From Thermocrinis albus DSM 14484 (lineage in GTDB: Bacteria; Aquificota; Aquificia; Aquificales; Aquificaceae): DNA of 64,000 nucleotides. Shown here one piece after another: positions 7,791-16,330 of this stretch. The notes under the pieces were generated by a model. That model was not told the origin of the DNA and ran no database searches. It worked only from the letters and a program-made list of their open reading frames with translations. Each line of letters starts with the position of its first letter. The first letter of the stretch is position 1. The stretch lies in the NCBI RefSeq assembly GCF_000025605.1, contig NC_013894.1, forward strand, positions 1,163,529 to 1,227,528, given 5' to 3'. Position numbers and translations under genes: made by a program.

Positions 7791-8928
7791 GTTCAAAAGC
7801 TACGTTACCTGAGGGTGTTTTTTTGATGGCTTTAACAGGGACATCCTGAAGGGTCTTCTCGGAAGCTTCTCCCTTTATAACAAGGCGTGTACCATCGTAC
7901 TCTATACTGTATATCTTCATACCTTCTTTTGTGTAACGGGATGCTTCCTGAAGTTTCTCGGTGAGGAGAAACCGATCTGCCGGGAGACTCATAGCCTTCA
8001 CCTGCTGATACACAGACACAGCAGGTACGGAAGGAAAGATTTTTTTAAACTGAAGTTTTGCCTCTTCCCTTATCTTATCTGTGTCAAAGGCCATGTTTGT
8101 TACGTAAAAAGAAACACCCAAAAGCAACAAAAACACGGCAGAAGACACAGCTATCTCCCTAAGATCCTCTTTGCTTATCTCCCTATCCTCCATATCGGGA
8201 TAAGGATTGGGAAGAACTTTTCTGAGACAGGCACCCAGACATGAGGCCAGCTCTGGTTCACAGTAAGGGTTTTCCAAAGGATGGGGGAAGAGATCTCTGA
8301 GTCCGGGAGTGCGTGCACCACCACCTGTGAGAACCACCGGCATGTTTATATCAAAACCAGAAGAGGTTATAAGTTCTCTGTAAAACTCCGCAGCTTCCTC
8401 CAGCTGAGTTCCTTTTGATTTGAGAAGATTTTCCGCCTCTTGGTGAGATACACCTCTTCGATGGGATATGATGTCTACCAGATGGTTTTGCCCCCTCATG
8501 AGAACTCGGTAAGCTCTTAAAATCCCGTTTTCTACCTTCACAAAGGTGGTCTTTCTTTGGCCTATGTCCACCAAAAGACAGGTGGAGGCTATTAGGGATG
8601 CCAGTCTGGCAAGAGCGAACACCTCAGGTTCTACCAGCTGGCAAGGAGGTTTTTCTTTACATACACAGAGAAAGACGGTATCACCGTAAAGACTTATCTG
8701 GTGAGGAAAAGGTCCGTACTTGGAATCTACCAGCATACGATAGTAACTTTTTAACTCTCTGTACTTCTTGGTGAAGGCCTCTTCCACCTTTACCAAACAT
8801 TGGGAGGAAGGTATGACGCATATTTCTTCTCCCCTTTTTTTCACAACTCGCCAACTTTTTCTCAGTAAATTGATCTCCACGCTGAGACTCTTACCGCTGT
8901 CTACAGCGGTGTAAACCTTCTTTATCAT
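7780..8928 (-). CDS. Type II secretion / pilus inner-membrane platform protein, PilM-GspL-like
   Basis: A 382-residue protein with two parts. Residues ~1-235 have an actin-like (PilM/GspL cytoplasmic) fold with phosphate-loop-like LLVDIGQRKTTFV and an adenosine-side motif LTGGGARTPGL. A single membrane helix (about 268-285, AVSSAVFLLLLGVSFYV) leads to a periplasmic C-terminal domain resembling the ferredoxin-like end of GspL or PilN. This PilM-plus-membrane-domain layout is GspL. It is last in the operon, its ATG overlapping the gspE stop (ATGA), which fits recruitment of the ATPase to the inner membrane. Sequence similarity to known GspL is weak, so the name rests on architecture and context. 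Confidence 0.75.
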   Translation of the reverse strand: MIKKVYTAVDSGKSLSVEINLLRKSWRVVKKRGEEICVIPSSQCLVKVEEAFTKKYRELKSYYRMLVDSKYGPFPHQISLYGDTVFLCVCKEKPPCQLVEPEVFALARLASLIASTCLLVDIGQRKTTFVKVENGILRAYRVLMRGQNHLVDIISHRRGVSHQEAENLLKSKGTQLEEAAEFYRELITSSGFDINMPVVLTGGGARTPGLRDLFPHPLENPYCEPELASCLGACLRKVLPNPYPDMEDREISKEDLREIAVSSAVFLLLLGVSFYVTNMAFDTDKIREEAKLQFKKIFPSVPAVSVYQQVKAMSLPADRFLLTEKLQEASRYTKEGMKIYSIEYDGTRLVIKGEASEKTLQDVPVKAIKKTPSGNVAFELSF

Positions 8929-10334
8929 GCCTCTGTCCTCACAGCCCTTATTATCTCTTCAGGCGTGGTGATACCCTCCATCACCTTTCTTACACCATCT
9001 TCCAACATACTCCTAAATCCTCTCCTTACAGCCTCCTCTCTTATAGCCTGTGCATCCTGGGTCCTCACTATGAGCTTCTTAAGATCCTCCGTCAGCTCTA
9101 AGATCTCAAAGATGCCTGTTCTTCCTCTGTAACCTGTACCCATGCAGGCAGGGCATCCCTTACCCCTGTAGAAGGTATAGTGTCCCTCCAAAGAGAGTTC
9201 CCTAAGCTCCTCCTCAGTAGGTTCGTAAGGTTCCTTACACTGGTTACATATCTTCCTCACCAATCTCTGGGCTATCACCACATCCAAAGAAGATGCCAAA
9301 AGGAAAGGTTCCACACCTAAATCCACCAGACGAGATATGGAGGAAGGAGCATCGTTGGTGTGGAGGGTGGACAGAAGGAGGTGGCCTGTTAGAGCTGCGT
9401 GGACAGCTATCTGGGCGGTTTCTGAGTCTCTTATCTCACCCACCATGATGACATCCGGGTCTTGGCGTAATATAGCTCTAAGTCCCGCAGCGAAGGTTAG
9501 ACCCACCTTTGGATTTACCTGTATCTGACTTACTCCCTCCAACTGGTACTCAGGGGGATCCTCTATGGTGATAATGTTTCTGGTGGGGTTCTTTACCTCC
9601 AGTAGGAGAGCGTACAGAGTGGTACTCTTGCCTGCTCCCGTAGGACCCGTGGCCAGTATCATACCGTAGGGTTTTTTGGCAGCCCTCTTAAGTTTGGCAA
9701 GATCCTCTTGACTTAGCCCCAACTCTTCCAGACTCAGTATCTTCTCGGACCTGTAGAGAAGTCTCAGAACAACCCTCTCTCCGAAAACAGTGGGAATTAC
9801 CGAAACCCTTATGTCTATATCTTTTCCACCAACCCTCACCCTCATCTTACCATCTTGGGGCGTCCTCCTTTCGGCCACGTTAAGATCTGCCAACACCTTT
9901 ATGCGGGCCACCACTTGCTGATGCAAGGAGAGGGGTATTTGAACATAGTCATGAAGGACTCCATCCAGTCTTATCCTGACGTAAGACTGACCCTCGTAGG
10001 GTTCTATATGAATGTCAGAAGCTCCTGTGGTGGCACCCTTTATAAGAAGCTGGTTGACAAAGTCCACCGCAGGTCCACTTGATTCCTCCAGAAGTAGATC
10101 TGTCACCTCCCTCTCGGTGTCGTAGCCTTCTATCTGAATCTCCTGTTGAGATAAAACCCTCTGAAGCTGTTGTGTGAACTCTTCTTGAGAGAGGAAAGTC
10201 ACACGTAGGTCTTTGTTGGTGATGAAACGTATCTCCTCCAGAACCAGTGGGTCATAGCCCTCCGGAGCTAAAAGTTTTATGTACTCCTCTGTTTCTTCCA
10301 CAGGTATCAGACGGTAGTCTTTAAGCAGGTTCAT
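8925..10334 (-). CDS. gspE: Type II secretion ATPase GspE
   Basis: Hexameric ATPase that powers pseudopilus assembly, 469 residues from the ATG at 10334. It has an N1E-like N-domain to about 135. Walker A is GPTGAGKST (230-238), an Asp box precedes it, and the Walker B / His-box region reads RQDPDVIMVGEIRDSETA and HAALTGHLLLSTLHTND. A four-Cys zinc module (CNQC...CPAC) follows, as in GspE and PilB. The ATG at 10334 gives the ATGA overlap with the preceding gene used at most junctions of this operon; an ATG ten codons earlier is the alternative. PilB is the other possible name, but the GspC and GspD neighbours favour type II secretion. Confidence 0.93.
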   Translation of the reverse strand: MNLLKDYRLIPVEETEEYIKLLAPEGYDPLVLEEIRFITNKDLRVTFLSQEEFTQQLQRVLSQQEIQIEGYDTEREVTDLLLEESSGPAVDFVNQLLIKGATTGASDIHIEPYEGQSYVRIRLDGVLHDYVQIPLSLHQQVVARIKVLADLNVAERRTPQDGKMRVRVGGKDIDIRVSVIPTVFGERVVLRLLYRSEKILSLEELGLSQEDLAKLKRAAKKPYGMILATGPTGAGKSTTLYALLLEVKNPTRNIITIEDPPEYQLEGVSQIQVNPKVGLTFAAGLRAILRQDPDVIMVGEIRDSETAQIAVHAALTGHLLLSTLHTNDAPSSISRLVDLGVEPFLLASSLDVVIAQRLVRKICNQCKEPYEPTEEELRELSLEGHYTFYRGKGCPACMGTGYRGRTGIFEILELTEDLKKLIVRTQDAQAIREEAVRRGFRSMLEDGVRKVMEGITTPEEIIRAVRTEA

Positions 10335-10945
10335 GGCCCTCTTTGTATCCGAAGGTTTTTCCAATTTCCAGAAAGAAGATAACGGGTCCCCTCACTTATC
10401 AAAACAGCGTTGATTTTGTCCCCCACTATCTGGCCGCTCCCGGCCACCTCCGTTCCCATCACTTTGGCCCTCAGATCAAAGACCTTTCCTTTAAAATTAA
10501 TCACCAGGTTTTCCGCCATCAAGCCGTAAGGATCTTTTATATCTCCTTCAAAGACACCCGTCATACCTTCTGCTACATGTAGATTCACTTTCTTTATGTT
10601 GAGATCCTTTATGCAACGCACCTCTTTACCCTCCACTCTCCACCATCCTATTCCCAGAAAAACCTCCATGCTACCGGTGGAACACTTTCCTATCACCTTT
10701 ATCCCACCAAGAGAGGGGGACACTTCCAGATAGTCCCAATGGGACCAAAGGCGGTTATCTAGGTATATCTTTACAGAACTTAGTCTCAAACTGAGAGGGC
10801 CTTCTTGTACCTTCTGGGCCAGCAGATAAACACCTTTCTCTGCTAAAAAACGGTCCAGTATAAGAAACTTAGGAATCGCCACCATAAGAATTAAAGAAAG
10901 AAACGCAAGAAAGAGAGTAAAGTGAAGGATAACTTTTCGGATCAT
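10331..10945 (-). CDS. GspN-like type II secretion accessory protein
   Basis: A 204-residue protein with one N-terminal membrane anchor (residues 8-30, a run of Leu/Phe/Ile/Ala) and a periplasmic domain of predicted beta strands. Regular hydrophobic alternation, such as VNLHVAEGMTGVFEGDI and GLMAENLVINFKGKVFDLR, resembles the GspN/AsmA-like fold. The sequence alone is not decisive. Position between gspD and gspE, with four-base overlaps on both sides, supports a type II secretion role. GspN is a lesser-known subunit found in only some systems. Confidence 0.6.
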   Translation of the reverse strand: MIRKVILHFTLFLAFLSLILMVAIPKFLILDRFLAEKGVYLLAQKVQEGPLSLRLSSVKIYLDNRLWSHWDYLEVSPSLGGIKVIGKCSTGSMEVFLGIGWWRVEGKEVRCIKDLNIKKVNLHVAEGMTGVFEGDIKDPYGLMAENLVINFKGKVFDLRAKVMGTEVAGSGQIVGDKINAVLISEGTRYLLSGNWKNLRIQRGP

Positions 10946-12858
10946 CGCTTTTCCATAGCCTTTCTTAGTTCATCTGCCAGTTTCTGATGCTCTTGAGTTA
11001 TACGAGACAGCTCCTCTGGAGACTCTATTACGTAGGGTGTTATGAAGATAAAGAGAGATACTTTATCCTCTTGGGTAGTTTTCCTCTTAAAGAGCCAACC
11101 GAGGACCGGAACATCCTGAAGACCAGGGACCCCCTCCGTACTTCTGAGAGCACGCGTGTTGATGAGCCCTCCTATGATAATGGTCTGACCATTCTCCACC
11201 ACCACCTCTGAGTTCACCTGACGGTTACTGGTGACAGGAACAGCGTAACTGAGAGTGCCTATCTGAGGTCTCAGGAAGTCTATTATCTCCTGTACCTGAA
11301 GGCTTATGGAGAGGCGCAGGTTTTTCTCAGACACAGAGGGAGTGATCCTAAGATCAAGACCCACCTCTTTGTAGTCATAGGTGATAACGGGCTGACCGTT
11401 TATGTCAAACTTTACACCCGACGCAAAGGGAACCACTTGCCCCACTTTTATCTCCGCAGGTTGGTTGTCTAGGGTAAGCAGCTTAGGATTGGAGAGGAGG
11501 TTAAAGCCTGTCCCCTTTTCCAGAAGAGAGAAGAGGAGGACCAGGTCTGGGAAAAAGAGATTTGTACCACCTACCGTGATACTTCTTCCCGAGGAGCTGA
11601 GAAGCCCCAGTACAAAATTACCGGAAAGTAGCGCACTGGATAGGTCCTGTAGAGTGGATCCTCCAAAAGCTCCACCACCCTGAGTACCCAAAATCTGCCA
11701 TCTTACACCTAAGTCAAGAGCTTTGGTGGTGCTCATCTCCACCACAGAGGCGGCAATGAGGACCTGTTTTCTTCTCACATCCAACTTTTTTATCAGCTTT
11801 TGTAGGTTTTCCAACTCTTTGGGTGTTGCGTATACCAGCAGTGAGTTAGTTCCTCTATCGTAACCTATCCTCAGGCCTTCCCTCGTCTGGATAGCCGGAG
11901 GCACCGTCTCCTGGGGTCTCTGGGGTTGTTCCCTTCGCAAAGGTATCTCTTCACCCCTCAGGGAGGGAGTGGGTTGAAGAGAAGGAGAAGGTGGGGGTGG
12001 TGTAGGAGAAAGGGTTCTGAAACCTCCCAGCAAGGAGGATAAGCTTTTGTATACTTCTTCGGCACTCACGAACCTTAGGGGTATCACGTGGAAACTTCTC
12101 TCTTCCGAAAACTCTGCCTTTTCATCCAGTTCTTTTATTAGTCTGCCGAGACCTTCCTGAAGAGATTTTTCTGCCAGAACTATAACGGTGTTGGTGTCTC
12201 TGTTGGCAGTGACAAAGACATGTTTTCCTTCCTGTGTGTAGGCTTGCAGCAGTGGTTGCAAACTCTGAACAATACTGTCCGCTCTGGCTTTCTCCAAGGA
12301 ATAAACTCTAAGCTCCGTGTGAGCTGATTTGTCCAGCTCCTTGAGGATTTTTTTTATCCTCTCCAGACTGGGTGGTATGTCTCCCACTATCAGGCTGTTA
12401 CTCTGGTTATGTACCGCCAACCTTCCGTATTGGGAAAGAAAAGGCTGCACTGCCTGTTGTAACTGAGAAGCTTGAGTGTTCTCCGCCTTGTATATGTAAA
12501 GACTGAACCCAGAAGGGGAGGGTTTTTCTCTGATGGGGGCAAAGGTTATGGCTTTCTGAAGAGGTAGTATCTGTACGAAACCCTTTTTCTCTACCACACC
12601 GTAACCTTGCATTCCTAAGGCTATGGAGAAAAGTTCCCACGCTTCTTGAATACTGACAGGTTTTGAACTACTCAGTGTTATACTACCCTTTACCTCAGGA
12701 TCCAGAATGATCTTCTTACCAGTGAGCTCTGACATGAAGCGCACCACGGAGGGTATGTCCGCATTCTGGAAGTTGAGAACCACCGTCCCAGACTTTTTGG
12801 GTAACGCCGCTGCCAAAGACAGAAACATAAAGAAAGCTGTAAGTAAAATCCTCATCAC
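10942..12858 (-). CDS. gspD: Type II secretion secretin GspD
   Basis: Outer-membrane secretin, 638 residues with a cleavable signal peptide (LLTAFFMFLSLAAALP). N0 domain: VVLNFQNADIPSVVRFMSELTGKKIILDPEVKG. Repeated N1-N3 modules follow with VHNQSNSLIVGD, TANRDTNTVIVLA and GYDRGTNSLLVYAT. A Pro/Ser-rich linker (about residues 288-325) lies between N2 and N3. The secretin core has VGQVVPFASG and the C-terminal VVVENGQTIIIGGL and VPVLGWLFK. No pilotin-binding S-domain extension is seen. It starts with two adjacent ATGs, the first overlapping the gspC stop. Confidence 0.95.
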   Translation of the reverse strand: MMRILLTAFFMFLSLAAALPKKSGTVVLNFQNADIPSVVRFMSELTGKKIILDPEVKGSITLSSSKPVSIQEAWELFSIALGMQGYGVVEKKGFVQILPLQKAITFAPIREKPSPSGFSLYIYKAENTQASQLQQAVQPFLSQYGRLAVHNQSNSLIVGDIPPSLERIKKILKELDKSAHTELRVYSLEKARADSIVQSLQPLLQAYTQEGKHVFVTANRDTNTVIVLAEKSLQEGLGRLIKELDEKAEFSEERSFHVIPLRFVSAEEVYKSLSSLLGGFRTLSPTPPPPSPSLQPTPSLRGEEIPLRREQPQRPQETVPPAIQTREGLRIGYDRGTNSLLVYATPKELENLQKLIKKLDVRRKQVLIAASVVEMSTTKALDLGVRWQILGTQGGGAFGGSTLQDLSSALLSGNFVLGLLSSSGRSITVGGTNLFFPDLVLLFSLLEKGTGFNLLSNPKLLTLDNQPAEIKVGQVVPFASGVKFDINGQPVITYDYKEVGLDLRITPSVSEKNLRLSISLQVQEIIDFLRPQIGTLSYAVPVTSNRQVNSEVVVENGQTIIIGGLINTRALRSTEGVPGLQDVPVLGWLFKRKTTQEDKVSLFIFITPYVIESPEELSRITQEHQKLADELRKAMEKR

Positions 12859-13553
12859 TCCACCCTCAAAACCATGGTGATAAGTTTCCCCTCTCTCAAA
12901 AGGTCCAGTTTTATGGTGCTCTCGTTTCTGAGCACCTGAAGAATTTTAAAAGCATCCTCACCGCTCCTTATCTCCTGGTTGTTTATAGCGAGAAGCACAT
13001 CACCCCCTTTTAGCCCCATCCGGGAAAATATGCTGGAGGGATCTACCCACTCTATGAGGAAACCCTTCGTTTTGTTTCCCTGTAGGAAAGGCACAAGTCT
13101 TATTTGACGGAACATGATACCCGGATCTGCCGTTATCCTGTTTAGTTCCTCTCTGGAGACCACCGCCTGAAGGGACCCTTCATCCTGAAAGGTGGGAGTG
13201 GTTTGCGTTGTTTCAAAGGTTAGCTTTCTTCTTACATCACCCTTTGCGAGGATCACATAATACCTACCTATCTCTTCCACCTTGTAGGGTCCCACGGAGG
13301 AGCCTACATACACCACCTTTGCCTCTCCTCCCACCTGTAAGAGAGCCATACGGACAGATCCTGTAGCGGTACCCAGCAGGTGGATGTCCTCTGCCTGAGG
13401 AGAAGATACAGGAGCAAAGGCCTTTATCTGGGGTATAGGGGGTTTTTCTTGGGGCAATAAGGGAGGCTTCAGATTCGGAAGGTGAGTAAAGTAAAGGAGT
13501 ATAAAAGAACCCAGCAGAAGACCTAGGCCCACAGCAAAGGAAACACCTATCAT
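12855..13553 (-). CDS. gspC: Type II secretion protein GspC with PDZ domain
   Basis: Inner-membrane subunit linking the platform to the secretin, 232 residues. One membrane helix lies at 4-24. It is followed by a Pro-rich linker and a homology region (ALLQVGGEAKVVYVGSSVGPYKVEEI), then VSREELNRI and a C-terminal PDZ domain (about 165-232) with GLKGGDVLLAINNQEI. This order defines GspC and separates the system from a plain type IV pilus, which uses PilP. It lies between gspF (start one base after the gspF stop) and gspD (four-base overlap). Confidence 0.88.
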   Translation of the reverse strand: MIGVSFAVGLGLLLGSFILLYFTHLPNLKPPLLPQEKPPIPQIKAFAPVSSPQAEDIHLLGTATGSVRMALLQVGGEAKVVYVGSSVGPYKVEEIGRYYVILAKGDVRRKLTFETTQTTPTFQDEGSLQAVVSREELNRITADPGIMFRQIRLVPFLQGNKTKGFLIEWVDPSSIFSRMGLKGGDVLLAINNQEIRSGEDAFKILQVLRNESTIKLDLLREGKLITMVLRVE

Positions 13554-14708
13554 CTATCTCACCCCAGTGGACACTTCCGTGAGAGGTAGAAGAACACTCA
13601 TCACCACAAGACCCACCACTACTCCCATAATTAAGACAGCTACCGGTTCTATAAGTCTTAGCCACAAGCTTACCAACTTCTCTATCCTCTGTTGGTATAT
13701 GTCGGCACAGAGTTCCAACATCCTCTCCAGATCACCACTCTTTTCGCCTGTCTTTACCAGGTTAATGAAAAGTTGGGGCATAACTTCCGTCTCCTGTAGG
13801 GTAACTCCCAAGCTCTTTCCCTTGGAGATCTCCTGGGGAAGTTCTCTCAATCTACTTTTAAGATAAGGGTTAGTAATGGTTCTGATACTGAGATCTACAG
13901 CACGTGGTAAGGCTACACCGGAACTTAGCGTTACCGCCAGTATACTGGCAAACCTTTGAACATCCACAAGATAGAAGAAATTGCCTAGAAAGGGTAGTTT
14001 CAGAAGGAGGTAGCCTAACCTCTCTTCCGAAAACCACCTTCTCCAGAAGGGAAAGAGAAGAATCACTCCCACAAAGACCAAAAGTCCGTAGAAAGCCACT
14101 GTAGAGGTCAGCAAAACCATCTTGGTGATGAGGGGAAGATCCTTTCCCATATCTTTCAGTACAGAGGCTATCTTGGGAACAACCATCTGACTACTCACCA
14201 CTAGGCTGAGGAAACTTAGAGCAAGGACAAAGAGGGGATAGGCCAGAGAACCTATAGCCTTGGCCTTTATCTGTCCCATCCTCTGGAGGAACTGTCCTGC
14301 CGTTTCCAGAATCTTCTCCAGGTTCTCACCCCTCTCTGCCGCTCTTAGCATCTCTATAAGGAAAGAAGGGAACACACCGGCAGAGGCAAAGGCTTCGGGA
14401 ATGGCGTTACCTTTTTCTAAACTCTCCTTTATTTGTAGTAAAGGTCCTGACAGTTTGTCTTCCTGTAAGGCTAAACTCTCCACAGCTTGAGCCAGCGGCA
14501 TACCGGAGCGTAGCATATGGGAAAGCTGAAGAAGGAGCAAGGAAAGATCCTCCCACGATACAAAGCTTCTCCCCCCTTCCTTCTTTAGGAAGATGGGTCT
14601 TATACCTTCTTCCATCAGGGTTCTGTAAGCTTCCTCCTTACTGCTGGCCGATATTCTACCTCTCCTTCTGTTTCCGCTTTGATCTACACCTTCGTAAAGG
14701 AAGGTCAT
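13554..14708 (-). CDS. gspF: Type II secretion inner-membrane platform protein GspF
   Basis: Polytopic platform protein of 384 residues with the duplicated GspF domain. The first repeat begins near LLLLQLSHMLRSGMPLAQAVESL and the second near VDVQRFASILAVTLSSGVALPRAVDLS, each followed by membrane helices. It opens with the usual YEGVDQSGNRRRGRI and ends with a hydrophobic helix (VAVLIMGVVVGLVVMSVLLPL). It is the first gene of the gspF-C-D-N-E-L operon. TAAAAT eight bases before the ATG and no Shine-Dalgarno suggest a leaderless message. No pseudopilin gene is present nearby. Confidence 0.94.
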   Translation of the reverse strand: MTFLYEGVDQSGNRRRGRISASSKEEAYRTLMEEGIRPIFLKKEGGRSFVSWEDLSLLLLQLSHMLRSGMPLAQAVESLALQEDKLSGPLLQIKESLEKGNAIPEAFASAGVFPSFLIEMLRAAERGENLEKILETAGQFLQRMGQIKAKAIGSLAYPLFVLALSFLSLVVSSQMVVPKIASVLKDMGKDLPLITKMVLLTSTVAFYGLLVFVGVILLFPFWRRWFSEERLGYLLLKLPFLGNFFYLVDVQRFASILAVTLSSGVALPRAVDLSIRTITNPYLKSRLRELPQEISKGKSLGVTLQETEVMPQLFINLVKTGEKSGDLERMLELCADIYQQRIEKLVSLWLRLIEPVAVLIMGVVVGLVVMSVLLPLTEVSTGVR

Positions 14709-14749
14709 ACTTTAGAATTTTACCTTGGTCCATCCTACGTCTACCAAGG
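14709..14749 (-). promoter_or_regulatory. gspF operon promoter with inverted repeat (candidate operator)
   Basis: TAAAAT at 14717-14722 is the -10, eight bases from the gspF ATG. A perfect 7-bp inverted repeat, CCTTGGT at 14723-14729 and ACCAAGG at 14743-14749 with 13 bases between, covers the -10/-35 spacer and the -35 zone (GGTAGA on the minus strand). A dimeric repressor bound here would block the promoter. The regulator is unknown. Confidence 0.45.
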
Positions 14750-14788
14750 CAAGGTTGATGAGTTAGATCCTCCCTCCGGCTAAGGGTT

Positions 14789-14823
14789 TTGTTTTCTGAC
14801 CTTTCAGGGTATATAATTCTGTC
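14789..14823 (+). promoter_or_regulatory. moaD promoter
   Basis: -35 TTGTTT at 14789-14794, 17 bases, perfect -10 TATAAT at 14812-14817, then only six bases to the ATG at 14824. No Shine-Dalgarno can fit, so the mRNA should be leaderless. It lies in the 115-base gap divergent from gspF; the rest of that gap shows only the gspF inverted repeat. Confidence 0.6.
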
Positions 14824-15057
14824 ATGGAGATTTTTTACTTTTCTGTGCTGAAAGAAAAGCTGGGAAAAGACAGGGAGAGCCTTGAGTTTTCTGGAAAGGT
14901 AGAAGATCTGCGAAGGTTTCTGGAGGAGAGGTATCCCCATGTGAGGGACATACTGGTCCTCTGTAGGTTCGCCGTCAATGAGGAGTATGTATCTGATCAC
15001 CATACACTGAGAGGAGACGAAAGGGTAGCAGTCATACCACCGGTGAGCGGTGGATAA
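14824..15057 (+). CDS. moaD: Molybdopterin synthase small subunit MoaD-like (ThiS/MoaD fold)
   Basis: Ubiquitin-like sulfur carrier of 77 residues. It has the beta-grasp pattern (IFYFSVLKEKLGKDRESLEF...LVLCRFAVNEEYV) and ends in PPVSGG, whose C-terminal Gly-Gly is adenylated and thiocarboxylated before donating sulfur to molybdopterin. The PPVSGG ending and 77-81 residue length fit MoaD rather than ThiS; a true ThiS is at 35592. No moaE, moaB or mobA is next to it: its stop overlaps the glycosyltransferase start instead. Confidence 0.85.
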   Translation: MEIFYFSVLKEKLGKDRESLEFSGKVEDLRRFLEERYPHVRDILVLCRFAVNEEYVSDHHTLRGDERVAVIPPVSGG

Positions 15058-15988
15058 GAGAGCCCTCTTATTAAGGTTCTCATCCTTAGGTGATGTGGCT
15101 TTAGTGTCTTGTCTTTTTGATCCTCTTCTTGAGAGGGGATACAGGCCCTTCCTTCTTACTTACCCACCTTACGGACAGATCTTTGCAGATGACGACAGAG
15201 TCACAGTGTTAGAGGTAAAGAGGGAGGAACTTTTCTCTACTCGCACCCTGAGAAAGCTCACCGGCTTTGACCTCTACATAGATCTCCACAGCAACCCTAA
15301 AACGTGGCTCTTACAACTGATGCTGAGGGGAAGGTGGCTTCGCTACTCTAAAGACTCACTCAGAAGGAGACTGGCCGTGTGGATTCCCTCCTTCAGGAAG
15401 CCTTACAGTGTGGTGAAAGCTTATCTGAAAACTCTGGGAACAGAGGAAGGAAGGCCTCTGGTGAAGATCTCTGAGGAGCGCCTGAAGAGGATGCGATCCA
15501 CGTTGGGTGAGGGCTTTATAACGGTGGGGGTAGGTGCTCGTTACTGTAAGAAGAGGTATCCCTACTTTGATAAGATAGCCGAGATCTTATCCTCCATGGG
15601 GTACAGGGTAATCTTTGTGGGTGATAACACAGATGCGCAGTTAGTAAAGGGATGGAAGGGTGAGAATCTGTGTGGTAAGTTATCTTTGCCGGACGTGATG
15701 GCGGTTATAAAGCTGTCATCCCTTTTTGTGGGTAACGATTCGGGACTTTTGCATCTGGCCAGATGTGTGGGTACAAAAGCCATTCAGATCTACGGCGGGA
15801 CACATCCCACTCTTGGTTTCTCTTTGGAACCTACAGAAGGTAGGTTCATCATTCAAGGTCTTTCGTGCCAGCCATGTGATATCCATGGTAAGGGGAGTTG
15901 TAAGTACGGCACCTATCAGTGTCTGGATATAGAACCTGAGAAGGTGGTGGAGGTGATAACGGAACTCTTACACGAGTCTTTCCAGTAA
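15050..15988 (+). CDS. Glycosyltransferase family 9 (heptosyltransferase-like)
   Basis: A 312-residue GT9 enzyme, the family that adds ADP-heptose or similar sugars to the LPS core on the cytoplasmic face. The opening LLLRFSSLGDVALVSCLFDPL is the WaaC/WaaF N-terminus; FVGNDSGLLHLARCVGTKAIQIYGGTHP carries the donor-binding GNDSG and HLA. CxxC and Cys-rich C-terminal residues (SCQPCDIHGKGSCKY) follow. It begins at a GTG inside the last codons of moaD (eight-base overlap). The exact sugar cannot be told. Its 3' end overlaps the convergent helical gene by 21 bases. Confidence 0.85.
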   Translation: MDKRALLLRFSSLGDVALVSCLFDPLLERGYRPFLLTYPPYGQIFADDDRVTVLEVKREELFSTRTLRKLTGFDLYIDLHSNPKTWLLQLMLRGRWLRYSKDSLRRRLAVWIPSFRKPYSVVKAYLKTLGTEEGRPLVKISEERLKRMRSTLGEGFITVGVGARYCKKRYPYFDKIAEILSSMGYRVIFVGDNTDAQLVKGWKGENLCGKLSLPDVMAVIKLSSLFVGNDSGLLHLARCVGTKAIQIYGGTHPTLGFSLEPTEGRFIIQGLSCQPCDIHGKGSCKYGTYQCLDIEPEKVVEVITELLHESFQ

Positions 15989-16321
15989 GTTATTGGCTCC
16001 GTTGAGTTTCTGATAAGCGGAGGATATAACGTAGTACAGTTGCTCACCCTCCGCTATGCTAAGGTCGTAGAGGGTCACGTTAAGATCCTTAAGGATAGAG
16101 TAGAGGGTAGAGTAGAGAGACTCGTCCAGTTTTCTCTCGGGATTGGGTATCTCCTTGGCTACCTTCAGGATGTAATCACAGATACCCTTTATACTGTTGG
16201 CTATGTTGAGGACTTCCCTGTCGTGAGAGTAAAGCTGTGTAACTTCCCGGTAGTTGTCCTCTATCTCTTTTGCCATGCTCTTAAAGAGCAGCTCTTCTAG
16301 AAAAACTAACCTTTCTTCCAT
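15968..16321 (-). CDS. Small all-helical protein of unknown function, 117 aa
   Basis: I do not recognise a family. The sequence is charged, with heptad-like Leu/Ile spacing throughout, no Cys pairs, no membrane segment and no signal peptide; it should form a helical bundle, perhaps PhoU- or four-helix-like. An AAGGGG six bases before the ATG could serve as a Shine-Dalgarno. Its upstream region abuts the hairpin-rich element at 16331, so any promoter must lie in that element. Convergent overlap with the glycosyltransferase. Confidence 0.6.
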   Translation of the reverse strand: MEERLVFLEELLFKSMAKEIEDNYREVTQLYSHDREVLNIANSIKGICDYILKVAKEIPNPERKLDESLYSTLYSILKDLNVTLYDLSIAEGEQLYYVISSAYQKLNGANNLLERLV

Positions 16322-16330
16322 GTTTGACCC

